Assembly (NCBI RefSeq): GCF_000719335.1
Contig: NZ_JOGB01000023.1
Coordinates: 30,121-94,120 of the forward strand
Direction: 5' to 3'
Source of the DNA: Streptomyces sp. NRRL S-87
Lineage (GTDB): Bacteria; Actinomycetota; Actinomycetes; Streptomycetales; Streptomycetaceae
DNA length: 64,000 bases
Positions within the stretch are counted from its first letter, which is position 1. Each line of letters opens with the position of its first letter. The notes under the pieces were generated by a model, which made no database searches, was not told the origin of the DNA, and saw only the letters and a list, made by a program, of their open reading frames with translations. A program made the translations under genes and the position numbers. Below, piece after piece: positions 32,413-40,675 of this stretch.

Positions 32413-32662
32413 CCATCCCCTGGCGGAGCGGACCCCCTGCCTTTCGTCTCAGGAAGTCGGGGTGGCTGCGCCGCCGGTTCCGAGGATCCGCCTCGCAGTC
32501 GGGGCTGGCGCGGCGCAACCTCCCAGTACACCACGGACTCGAAGTGCGTTGAGGTCGGGGGAGGTTGACGCCGGGCAGGCCGTCGATCAGGTCGGCCTCG
32601 GTGCCGCGGATGGCGTGGGGGAGGGCCTGGGGGCCGGTGCTGAGGGTGCGGCGGGCGGTCAC
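32381..32662 (-). CDS. Possible 5' fragment of a gene, truncated
   Basis: GTG 32662 opens a frame whose first 40 codons have strong GC3 bias (TARRTLSTGPQALPHAIRGT, then EADLIDGLPGVNLP). After that the coding signal vanishes, so it looks like a gene broken near 32540. Confidence 0.33.
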   Translation of the reverse strand: MTARRTLSTGPQALPHAIRGTEADLIDGLPGVNLPRPQRTSSPWCTGRLRRASPDCEADPRNRRRSHPDFLRRKAGGPLRQGMGARLRRRTTA

Positions 32663-32814
32663 CCGATCATCGTAGGGCTGGTGTGCCTGTCCTGGCGGGC
32701 GGCTGCTGGCAACTCACCGCGTTCAGCTGGCGTGAGATGCTGCCGGACGATCATCGGCGGCTGCTCCACCGGTAGGCGGACAGCCGCTCCTCATACAGAG
32801 AACCGGGGGCGAGC

Positions 32815-34107
32815 ATGCGCAGCGCGCGGCAGTTAGCAGTGGTCACCAGCCTTCTGGCCGTCGTCGGCCTGGCGGGCTGCGGGGCGCCCGAGAGGACCGC
32901 AGCGGTCGACGACTCGGCCCTACGTTCAACGGCATCGGCGGCGGCGCGGCCTGTCGCTTCTCCTGCCCGGCGGTCGTTTGATCCGCCTGCGTGGTTCGAC
33001 GTGCGGGGGTCGGTGGAGCTGCCTGCCGTGGCCACCGAGAACCGGCTGAACCTGATGGGGGATCGGATGCGCGGCCTCCCCGTCGCGATGCACAAGACGT
33101 CGGCGTACGTCGCCTCGTCCGACCGCCTGCAGACCGTGGACCTGACCTCCGGCCGAGTACGAGGGACCCTCCACGCGCAAGGCGTCTTGCTGACGTCCGA
33201 CGACGAGGGGGACACGGACGCACCGCTCGTCGTCACCGACGGCGGCGCCGGCATGGTCCTGGCCCCGTTCGTACTCGCGGAGCGCGGCACGGGCACCCAG
33301 AGCAGGACAGCGCTGCTGGAGGTCGTCAGCGCCTCGGCCGAGTCCGGGGCGAAGCTCTGGCGGATGACGGTACGTCTACCGGACTGGGCCCCCACCGCCA
33401 ACAGCGTCACCGCGACCGCCGTCGGGGCCGGGGAGGGAACGGCAGTGGTCACCGTCCACGGCAACACCGACCAGTCCGTCTCGTACGGCATCGACCTGGC
33501 CACCCACGAGCTGCGCTGGACGGTGCCGGCCCTGTGGGCGCAGGGGGTCGCCACCGGTATGGTCGTCGGCCTGCTGGGCACCAAGGACACGAGCTTCATG
33601 GAATCCGTCCCCGCCGGCTTCGGCCTGGGCACCGGCAAGCAGAAGTGGCAGGGCAGCCGGAAGGACTACGGCCTGGCCATGGAGGCGGCGGGCCCGTCCT
33701 TCGTCCGTCTCCAGTCCGCCACCGGCTGGAGCCCCGGCAAGCTCCTGCGGACCGACACCGGCGAGCCGCAAGCCCTGCCCGCGGCCCTGACCGGGTTGAG
33801 CTGCACGTACGACGAGCAGGCCACCCTCGTTTGCGGCGGCCCCTTTGCGGCTGCGGCCCTCGACGCGACCTCCGGCCGGCTCCTGTGGCAGCTGAAGGAC
33901 GGCGAAAACGGCCGCAACGCCCCCACCATCACCGCCGTCTGGCACGGGCGCGTCTACGGCAAGACCGGCAACGGGCCGGTCGCCCTCGACGCCCGCACCG
34001 GCAAGGACTCGCCCACCCAGCCCGAAGCCGCACCCATCCTCGTCAACGAGTACGGCGGCCTCGCGCTCACCGACGGCAAGCTGCTCAGCTATCCAGCCGG
34101 AGGGTGA
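32815..34107 (+). CDS. Beta-propeller (PQQ-like) lipoprotein
   Basis: The product has 430 residues. A lipoprotein signal peptide ends in the lipobox VVGLAGC (Cys at about residue 22). The mature part has repeated propeller blades with AxDxxTGxxxW-type motifs (LDATSGRLLWQLKDG; GIDLATHELRWTVPA; VALDARTGKD), typical of PQQ-binding-like repeats. It is expected to sit on the outer face of the membrane as a structural or binding protein. Part of its C-terminal sequence (KLLSYPAGG) is echoed at 37086-37113. Confidence 0.82.
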   Translation: MRSARQLAVVTSLLAVVGLAGCGAPERTAAVDDSALRSTASAAARPVASPARRSFDPPAWFDVRGSVELPAVATENRLNLMGDRMRGLPVAMHKTSAYVASSDRLQTVDLTSGRVRGTLHAQGVLLTSDDEGDTDAPLVVTDGGAGMVLAPFVLAERGTGTQSRTALLEVVSASAESGAKLWRMTVRLPDWAPTANSVTATAVGAGEGTAVVTVHGNTDQSVSYGIDLATHELRWTVPALWAQGVATGMVVGLLGTKDTSFMESVPAGFGLGTGKQKWQGSRKDYGLAMEAAGPSFVRLQSATGWSPGKLLRTDTGEPQALPAALTGLSCTYDEQATLVCGGPFAAAALDATSGRLLWQLKDGENGRNAPTITAVWHGRVYGKTGNGPVALDARTGKDSPTQPEAAPILVNEYGGLALTDGKLLSYPAGG

Positions 34108-34140
34108 ACTACGGGTGTTGGGTAGTCCCTGCCGTGCGAA

Positions 34141-34491
34141 TCACGGGTTGGGGTCGCCACTGTGGCCGAAGACCAGTGCGGCTTTCACCGTGTCCAGATG
34201 CGCGGGACAGGAGAAGTACGCCTTCCGCTTGCGAAGCAGGCCCCGCGATTTCGAGACGCGATGCGTGGCCCATTCGGGCGTGTTGAAGTCCGCCGTCTCC
34301 GGACGCCGGTAGGTGCACCCCTGGATGTCGCAGCTCGGAGGCGTCATCCGCGACGGGTCGATGAGGTACAGCGCGTTCTCGATCACGTCACGCGCCGTCA
34401 TGCCCATATCGCGGCGCTGAGCAGGGGTGATGTACGCGATCTCCTGGGTGACGACAAGCGTCCCGTGTAAGAGCTCCTGGTGCTGTGGCAT
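34141..34491 (-). CDS. Hypothetical Cys-containing protein
   Basis: The product has 116 residues from ATG 34491. It contains two C/H pairs (CDIQGCTYRR and YFSCPAHLD) that could form a zinc site. The rest is helical with TPAQRRDMGMTARDVIENAL. No family recognised. Confidence 0.65.
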   Translation of the reverse strand: MPQHQELLHGTLVVTQEIAYITPAQRRDMGMTARDVIENALYLIDPSRMTPPSCDIQGCTYRRPETADFNTPEWATHRVSKSRGLLRKRKAYFSCPAHLDTVKAALVFGHSGDPNP

Positions 34492-34991
34492 GCGCGGACC
34501 CTACGAGGGTCGAGCCGATACGGAAAGCACATCCCGTTGAAGACTCCTCACGACCCGTTCTGCCCGAGCTGCCCCACTCCAAGTTGGGTGCCGACGTACG
34601 GGCCGGCGCAGGGGCCCGGCGCACGTGGAGGGAGGCGCCGCGCCGGACAGCCGCCAAGAAGCCCACGGCGAAGCAGACCAGCAAGAGCACACTGCGCCGG
34701 AGTGTGGCGGCCCGGTGCACCGGCAGACAGCCCGCGCACTTCCAGGCCGCGCTTTGAGTCCCGGGCTCGGCCGTGACCGCCGATCCTGCCGCCTTGCCCA
34801 TGGTCAGAGCCGCACAAGGCGGAGGAAGGCCCTGGTCCGGTGCGGGCGCATACCCCGGTCGAGGTGCATGTGCTCTAGCTCACACGACTGGAGGGGCGTA
34901 CAGGCATCCGCCTGTGGACGGCTGCTTCGTCTTTTAGGCGAGAGAGCTCAAGCCCTCTCCACTTTGTTGTCTCGAAAGGAGCCGAGCGTAG
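34492..34991. other. 500-bp region without a supported gene
   Basis: A minus-strand frame starting at ATG 34801 (KCAGCLPVHRAATLRR, then VLLLVCFAVGFLAA) has coding-like third positions in part, but it lacks a ribosome-binding site and overlaps the next gene by 100 bases. It may be a remnant. The last 60 bases before 34992 hold a putative promoter for the sigma-factor operon, with lower GC. Confidence 0.4.
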
Positions 34992-35276
34992 ATGGCTTGG
35001 CAAACCCTGCTAGGCGGCGGGGACGTGGTGGCGCTGACCGCGCTGGTCTCGTTCTTCGCCGCGGCTCGGGCGCTGTCCCCTGCAGCGTCCCTGCTCGTGG
35101 TCGGCTGGCTCCAGATCCTGATGGAGCGTGAGCGTCGCACCACGATGACCGTGATCGCTGATGCCCTTCCTCACGGAGGCTCGGCGGTTGTCCGCGCGGG
35201 TGGACAGGAATGGGAGATCAAGGACGCCTTGGCGCCCCCGCCCGTTCTCGTCGTCTCGCAACAGCAGGTGCGATGA
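34992..35276 (+). CDS. Small membrane protein, first gene of the sigma-factor operon
   Basis: The product has 94 residues (ATG 34992, AAGGAG upstream). Two hydrophobic stretches (GGDVVALTALVSFFAAARAL; PAASLLVVGWLQILM) precede a polar C-terminus. It overlaps the sigma-factor gene (ATGA). A membrane protein coupled to a sigma factor could be an anchor or anti-sigma element, but no known anti-sigma motif is visible. Confidence 0.7.
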   Translation: MAWQTLLGGGDVVALTALVSFFAAARALSPAASLLVVGWLQILMERERRTTMTVIADALPHGGSAVVRAGGQEWEIKDALAPPPVLVVSQQQVR

Positions 35277-35863
35277 GTACCCCTAACCCGGTCGCGGGGG
35301 CGCTTGGCCAAGCGCCCCCGCCGCGCACCGTGCTCGCGGCCACCGTGGAGATGCACCACCCCGATCTTCTGAAGTGCGCAATCTGGCACGCCCATGGAGA
35401 CACCCAGTTGGGTGCGGACGTTCTTCAGCAGGTCTACGAGAACGTCCTGAAGAGGATTGCGAAGGACGAAGCGATCCCCGACGACCCCCAGGCGCTCAAC
35501 CGCTACATGCGCCGGGCCATCAGCAACGGAGCCAAGGACTACTTCAAGACATACGGGCAGAAGGTTTACCCCCAGGGATTGGATATCCCTCAGCCCAGGG
35601 AAGAATCTGACGAAGGAAATCCCGAGGACGTCATCCTCGCCGCCGCATACAGAGAAATCGCGGCGCGAGTGAATGGACTCCTCGCCAAGCTGCCGGAGCG
35701 GCAGCGCGAGGTAGTGAATCTCATGTTCTGGAAACAGATGACCAAGGAGCAAGTGGCCGACCAATTGGGCATAACCGAACAAACCGTTGCTCGCTACCTC
35801 CGTCTGGCGAAGAGGAACCTCAAGGCGGAAGCCCAAAACATCCTGAAGGAGGTGGTCGCGTGA
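35273..35863 (+). CDS. ECF-like RNA polymerase sigma factor
   Basis: The product has 196 residues. Region 2 lies at about 45-95 (QLGADVLQQVYENVLKRIAK; ALNRYMRRAISNGAKDYFKT). Region 4 lies at 135-190 (LLAKLPERQREVVNLMFWKQ, then MTKEQVADQLGITEQTVARY), a clear sigma-70 region 4 helix-turn-helix. GC is lower than in neighbours, suggesting recent acquisition. It is coupled to the genes before and after. It may direct transcription of element genes. Confidence 0.82.
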   Translation: MSTPNPVAGALGQAPPPRTVLAATVEMHHPDLLKCAIWHAHGDTQLGADVLQQVYENVLKRIAKDEAIPDDPQALNRYMRRAISNGAKDYFKTYGQKVYPQGLDIPQPREESDEGNPEDVILAAAYREIAARVNGLLAKLPERQREVVNLMFWKQMTKEQVADQLGITEQTVARYLRLAKRNLKAEAQNILKEVVA

Positions 35864-36573
35864 AGTACGGGGAACTGCTCATCGTCGATGAACTGCACCG
35901 CCTCGACCGAGTCGCCAGCCGACTGCTGCAGCTAATGCTCGACCGGTTCCTGACGGAAGACGTGTCCCCCCGGATACCTGCACACGACGATCAGAGCCAG
36001 GCCGGCCGCCACCAGGCGGCCGGCCGCCCCGGCATGCCCGGTTCCACCGGCCGTGCCGAATGCAAGAGAACTCGGGCAGCACAAGAGCTCCACCATCTGA
36101 TGGGCGAGCCCAATCTCTCGGGGGCTCAAGCTCGCCGCATTGCCGAGAACTGGGAAGTTCTGGAGAACGAAGAGAACGCAGAATTGTGGTGGCTGGTCGC
36201 GGCGCATCTGGGGGACGCGGACGCGATCAACTACGTGCAGCTTCTGGAGGAGGAGAGGGCAGAAGACGATGAGGACCCGATTACCGTACCGCCCTGGGTC
36301 TGCGAGGCGCTGAAAACCGGCGACCTCGCTGTTGCCCAGAGAATGGTGACTGTGGGCTTCGATGTGGAGAAGCTGACCGCATTGGTGATGTGCTCGGAGT
36401 CGGAGCGAAGCTCTGACGAGAGTCATGTGGCTCCCGTGCTGCAGCCCTTTGAGGCGTTCAGGGCGCGGCAGGCACGGCCTGTGAGTCCGCTTCGGGAAAT
36501 AAGCAGGAAACTCGGAGCGGAGCAGGGGTCTTGGGTAGGCGGGGAGGGGGCGTTGCTGGCTAGCGGAAGCTGA
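35860..36573 (+). CDS. Hypothetical protein coupled to the sigma factor
   Basis: The product has 237 residues (GTG 35860, GTGA overlap). The N-terminus (ELLIVDELHRLDRVASRLLQ) and middle (NWEVLENEENAELWWLVAAH) are helical and acidic. No known family. Coupling to the sigma factor suggests a partner or regulator of it. Confidence 0.68.
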   Translation: MKYGELLIVDELHRLDRVASRLLQLMLDRFLTEDVSPRIPAHDDQSQAGRHQAAGRPGMPGSTGRAECKRTRAAQELHHLMGEPNLSGAQARRIAENWEVLENEENAELWWLVAAHLGDADAINYVQLLEEERAEDDEDPITVPPWVCEALKTGDLAVAQRMVTVGFDVEKLTALVMCSESERSSDESHVAPVLQPFEAFRARQARPVSPLREISRKLGAEQGSWVGGEGALLASGS

Positions 36574-36620
36574 GCCGCCGCTCCCTGTCTATGGGTTGGA
36601 GACAGGGAGCCATCGGCTCA
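36571..36620. terminator. Two-part hairpin after the sigma-factor operon
   Basis: GCTCCCTGTC 36580-36589 pairs with 36601-36610; TGAGCCG 36571-36577 pairs with 36614-36620. It covers the ends of two convergent frames. Confidence 0.7.
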
Positions 36621-36837
36621 TGTAGGCGACAAAGGGCGGCCGCTCCTCAGGGGAAGGAGCGGCCGCCAAGTCGTACCCATGCGACACCTCCCGCTCAACC
36701 GCGGTGGCGGGCGCCCCCACGAGCCGGGAGTCGAGAACCAAAGCATGCCGCCACGGTACGAGGGCCGGGTCGGCCCGGCCCGGTGGCGGCGCGACCGCGT
36801 GCTGCGCCAAGGTCATCCGCCTTGCCCGACCGCGCAT
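36589..36837 (-). CDS. Hypothetical small protein
   Basis: An 82-residue frame (ATG 36837) ends in PPFVAYMSRWLPVSNP and has fairly consistent coding composition. Start and function are uncertain; it may be the remainder of a longer gene. Confidence 0.42.
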   Translation of the reverse strand: MRGRARRMTLAQHAVAPPPGRADPALVPWRHALVLDSRLVGAPATAVEREVSHGYDLAAAPSPEERPPFVAYMSRWLPVSNP

Positions 36838-37240
36838 GCGCGGCGCCGTAGGCGTCCTGGACGCCCGCCGGACGGTGCGCTGCCCTCCGCGTGCCGGTCA
36901 ACGAGGGATCCACCCCGCACCCCACCCCCCTTCGCCCCGGACGGCCTGCAGGCCGCGACGGCGCCCCTACACCCTCCGCAGGGTGGCACGCCGGAGGCGC
37001 TGCTCGGTAACCTGGCTGGTCCGGCGGCGGCCGACGACGGATCGGGGTCCTGGCCGCGGTGGTGGTTGTTTGCGGCGTTCTCCAGCGTCAAGCTGCTCGG
37101 CTATCCGGCCGGGGGGCAGCCGGACCACCTTCGAGGACCTCCTAGTCGTTGAAGAACTGGTAGTAGTACCTGTGGGCTCGTCCCATCGACGGGCCCACAG
37201 GCATCCGGACTCGTGCTCGCGGAGGAGCGGCCCGACGGGG
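36838..37240. other. 400-bp region with remnants
   Basis: A plus-strand stretch ending at 37152 (TPEALLGNLAGPAAADDGSG, then SVKLLGYPAGG) resembles in its last part the C-terminus of the lipoprotein at 32815. I see no complete gene. A small hairpin around 37155-37200 (CTGTGGGC/GCCCACAG) could terminate minus-strand transcription. Confidence 0.45.
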
Positions 37241-37465
37241 CTAGCGCTTTATGTGCACGGTGACTTGGATGCCGCCGGCGCCGAGGGCGCCCGCGGCGAT
37301 GACTGCGACAGCCGTGGCCGCCTCGTTCTGCCCGACGGCGAAGAGCGCCACCGTGGCGATGACGGCCATCAGCGCGGTGGTGGCCGTTAGCCACCTGAGC
37401 AGGGGGGTTCGAAGCTGCGATGGTTGGGTCCTGGCCGCGCCTGGGATACGGTCGAGCGACGTCAA
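37241..37465 (-). CDS. Small two-helix membrane protein
   Basis: TTG 37465 with GAGGAG about ten bases upstream gives 74 residues. Helices LTATTALMAVIATVALFAVG and AVAVIAAGALGAGGIQVTVH are clear. Function unknown. Confidence 0.6.
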   Translation of the reverse strand: MTSLDRIPGAARTQPSQLRTPLLRWLTATTALMAVIATVALFAVGQNEAATAVAVIAAGALGAGGIQVTVHIKR

Positions 37466-37859
37466 GGTGCCGGTTCTCCTCACTGCAGAGCGGTAGCCCG
37501 ACGTACGGCGAGAGGGAGACCTCCGCGAGGCCGGCCCTAGGAAGCATGGACCCCGCGACGGTCTCCCTTCGTCATGTCCGAAGGGCGTTCGGTGGGCAAA
37601 CACGATACGCAGGGCCGGTACAACCGATGCAACGCTCGGGCCCCTCAAGGCCACCCTGGGGTGCGGAGTTGCGGGTCCTGTACGTACTTGGCGAGGCCCG
37701 CGGCACCGGACGTCACCCAGATGCGAGTCTCCCCAGCTCAGACGAGATGCAGGGATCCGGCGGCGCTTCACATGCGATCAACAGGATCTGATCCATCGCA
37801 GGTCAGGGACATGCCGAAGAGGGGAGGGTGGCCGCGCGGTCACGTCCGCGCGACCTTCT
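37466..37859. other. 394-bp gap without a supported gene
   Basis: Several short frames overlap on both strands without consistent codon bias. No repeats or hairpins stand out. Confidence 0.35.
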
Positions 37860-38444
37860 TCAGCAACGCTTGGGGCGGTCCATCTCGGAGACGGCGCACG
37901 AGCAGAAGTTGCGGATGAGGGCGTCCATCTTCTTCTCGACCTTGCGCGGACCAGACGCGTTCAGCAGCTCGGTGTTCGCGAAGATGATGCGCTCGTCCTG
38001 CATCTGCAGAAGCTTGACCTCGCAGTCCAGGACCGAGTTGAAGTTCTTCGGGCAGCGCTTGACCTTTCCGACCTCGCTGATGTTGTCGATCTCGCCACCG
38101 GCGTAGAGCTTGGTCACGTTGTCGAAGATGCGGACCACATACGTCTCGCTCCCGTCGGCCAGTGGCTGCACCAGATCTCCATCACCACCGGTCGCACCGG
38201 CCGGCCCACGAAGAGCGGGCGGTTGGTCACGTACGTGGGAGCCCGCCGTCTCCTGCGCCCGTGCGAGGAGCTGATCTTCCACAGCAGGACCCGGTCGAGG
38301 CCGAAGGCATTCCGGAAGAAGACGATCCCGCCCGGCCGCGCCGGGCGGGATCGAGCCTCCCGCGACGGAGCCGACGGCCGGCGGGAATATGTTCATGTCC
38401 ATCACCGCGTGCTTGTCCTTGTAGGCACAGTACTTCTCGTCCAC
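37860..38444 (-). pseudogene. Lower-GC gene disrupted by frameshifts
   Basis: The last 100 codons read well (DGSETYVVRIFDNVTKLYAG, then RCPKNFNSVLDCEVKLLQMQ) and are clearly less GC-rich. From about 38170 to 38330 the coding signal moves to another frame (GIVFFRNAFGLDRVLLWKIS; PTYVTNRPLFVGRPVRPVVM). The first 35 codons (DEKYCAYKDKHAVMDMNIFP) return to the original frame. Two compensating frameshifts explain this. No family recognised. Confidence 0.5.
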
Positions 38445-38634
38445 CCGCTACCGCTTCTACTCGAAGGACTCGCGCAGTGCGCTCATGCGGGTTCGGCCGC
38501 AGCGTTGCCGTCCCACCGTCGCTGGCTGGGACCGGTGCTGGCGGCCGGTGCGTAGTGCCCGCAGCGCGCGCCCCCTTCCTGGTCGGTCTCCCTGGCACAG
38601 AGGGCAGCCCTCAAGCAGGTGGGGGCCCTCTTCG

Positions 38635-39780
38635 TCAGGCGTCGGCGCGGTGGGGCTGGTCCTGGGGGCGGAATCCCTCGATGCCGGCCTCGACCGGGTC
38701 TGCAACGGGATCGACGTACTCGGCCACGGCGCGCCGGCACCACGCCGTCGTGTCCGAGCTGCGGGTCGCCTCGACCTCGGTGTCGAGCTGCGCCCAGGCG
38801 ATCCGTACCGCGTCGGCCGGCAGCTGGTGCCGGTCCATCAGGTCGTCGATCGCGTGCCGGACGGCGGTCCGCTCCGGGCCCTCCGGCAGGGCCCGGCGGA
38901 CGGTATGCAGTGCCCGGCAGATCGTGGCCTGCCCGACGTCGAGGAGCTGCCGGTACGAAGCGCCGCCCCGCTCGAGCCGCGCAGCGGCCTCCTGCTGGGT
39001 CATGCCGCCCCGGTCGGCGAGCGCGGTCAGCAGCGCCTCCTCCTGGGCGGCCCGCGCGGCGTCGATCAGCGCGGACCGCTCCGCGTACGTGGTGTCGGGG
39101 AACCGGCCAGACAGCTCCCGCCCTTCCTGCGTCCAGTCGTGCAGGTCCCGGTCCGGGTGCCGCGGCCCCCAGGACTCCGCCCACGCGAACGGCCCGCCTG
39201 CCCCAACCCCGAGGTGGGCCGCGATGTTCGACGTCTGCCAGTCGCTCCACACCAACGTCCGCCAGCCGGTGCTGGTCCACACGACCAGCGATGACGTGCG
39301 CGGGTGGGTCTCCCCGCCGTGCCACACCGGCTCGGTGACCTCCGCCCGGTCGGGGGACGCCGGCCGCGGTCCGGGGGCCGCCTCCGGGCGGGCCTGCACG
39401 GGCGCGTGCGGGCCCTGCACGTAGCTGTCCCGGACCAGGGAGGCATACCCGAGGTCGGGACCGTGCTGGACGACGTCAGCCCGTGCAAACGGGCCCCGGT
39501 GCTCGACGTAGGCCCGGGCGATCATCTGGGCGTCCTCGCGGGTCGCGCACCAGCCGACGGTCTGCCACGCGGACGCACTGCCCCCGTAGTCTTCGGCGAG
39601 GACCCGGCCGTCCTCCCAACTCATGTCCAGCCAGCCCGCGACCTCCCACAGCAGCTCGGGGGAGGGGGCAAACGTCGGCGGCGGTCCACGATCCGGCCGG
39701 GTACCTCGACGCCGCTGCGTCCTGGTGACCGGCCCTGGCGCAGCAACCACGACTAGCCCGGCCCGGCTCAGCTGCCGCAC
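38635..39780 (-). CDS. Hypothetical protein with HTH-like C-terminal half
   Basis: GTG 39780 gives 381 residues, but the first 35 codons run antisense to a duplicated gene fragment (39716-39755), so the true N-terminus is probably lost or starts near ATG 39624. The protein shows repeated WxxxxxDA patterns (GWCATREDAQMIARAYVEHR) and MTQQEAAARLERGGASYRQL, which resembles a helix-turn-helix. No family recognised. Confidence 0.6.
   Translation of the reverse strand: MRQLSRAGLVVVAAPGPVTRTQRRRGTRPDRGPPPTFAPSPELLWEVAGWLDMSWEDGRVLAEDYGGSASAWQTVGWCATREDAQMIARAYVEHRGPFARADVVQHGPDLGYASLVRDSYVQGPHAPVQARPEAAPGPRPASPDRAEVTEPVWHGGETHPRTSSLVVWTSTGWRTLVWSDWQTSNIAAHLGVGAGGPFAWAESWGPRHPDRDLHDWTQEGRELSGRFPDTTYAERSALIDAARAAQEEALLTALADRGGMTQQEAAARLERGGASYRQLLDVGQATICRALHTVRRALPEGPERTAVRHAIDDLMDRHQLPADAVRIAWAQLDTEVEATRSSDTTAWCRRAVAEYVDPVADPVEAGIEGFRPQDQPHRADA
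39716..39755 (+). repeat. 40-bp copy of the end of the gene at 31428-31649
   Basis: It matches 31609-31648 at 38 of 40 positions, including the final codons and stop. Upstream similarity is lost, so it is a terminal fragment left by recombination or insertion. Confidence 0.65.
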
Positions 39781-40526
39781 GATTTCAGTGGTTGCGGCGG
39801 CACAGTGAGTACCACCCCCGGCAACCCCCGTGGACGGTCTGGTCGCTCCTCAACGACGGCCAGAACACCATCACTGAGCCGTCGCCAGCGAACTCCGTTG
39901 TGATCGGTGAAATCAGCCGTGTAGATGCTAATCCAGGGATGCCCTTTGAAAGACGACCACTTGCCGCCACTTGGCGGCTTTTCATAGAGGCCGAGGAAAA
40001 CAGCTTCTCTCGATAGCCCCTCGCGGTATCTCATATCATGCGGCGTTAACACCAAGTCGGAGCACGGAGGCAGGCTGGGTACACCGACAGCGAATGAAAC
40101 CCTCCTCTTCTCCAGTGGGAGAGTGGCGGGCAAACCCCTGAGTCGCACTGTAAACGTCACGTCCAGATTTGCGACTGGGTCGGGCGACCTATTCGTCAAG
40201 TGCAGGCGGGACGTGCCGCCGGGCTCGACGTTCACCCAATACGAGACCCGCGCCGCCTGTTCACGCTTCTTCTCATCAGCGACGTGCTGCGACTGTTTGA
40301 GCTGGTCATCCGCCACCAGGGCACCGAATAGCGTCGCCACTCCGGTGGTAATCAAACCGGCGATGCTTGCAACGATTGTGATGACTGCGCCGATCTTCAC
40401 CAACTGCGACGGGGCACTATTCCCCTGTTCTACTTCCTGTTTGCGCTCACGAGTCCTTACCTTGCTTGGCCGCTGCCTAGCTAGTCGGGCTTTCAACTGC
40501 TGTTTTCTACGTGGTGTGTTCGCCAC
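39768..40526 (-). CDS. Membrane-anchored hypothetical protein
   Basis: The product has 252 residues (GTG 40526). A strongly basic N-terminus (RRKQQLKARLARQRPSKVRT) precedes one membrane helix (LVKIGAVITIVASIAGLITT) and a predicted extracytoplasmic beta domain (SRLHLTNRSPDPVANLDVTF). GC is somewhat lower. The ribosome-binding site is poor. No family recognised. Confidence 0.62.
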   Translation of the reverse strand: MANTPRRKQQLKARLARQRPSKVRTRERKQEVEQGNSAPSQLVKIGAVITIVASIAGLITTGVATLFGALVADDQLKQSQHVADEKKREQAARVSYWVNVEPGGTSRLHLTNRSPDPVANLDVTFTVRLRGLPATLPLEKRRVSFAVGVPSLPPCSDLVLTPHDMRYREGLSREAVFLGLYEKPPSGGKWSSFKGHPWISIYTADFTDHNGVRWRRLSDGVLAVVEERPDRPRGLPGVVLTVPPQPLKSCGS

Positions 40527-40675
40527 CTTCTCACCATGCTAGTTGCGGGCACCCAGTGGACACATGAGACGGCCATGTGGCGGTGTCTTGACACACGCAT
40601 AGGGGCGGAACAGTACGGATGGGCAGCGGCCGGAGATTAGAAACCAGGCCCTGACCCAAAGGAGGCTTCTGACCT

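Noticed and set aside
34388..34801. Minus-strand frame with a membrane-like helix
   Set aside because: Partial coding bias only, no start signal, and a 100-bp same-strand overlap with a better gene; kept only as a possible remnant.
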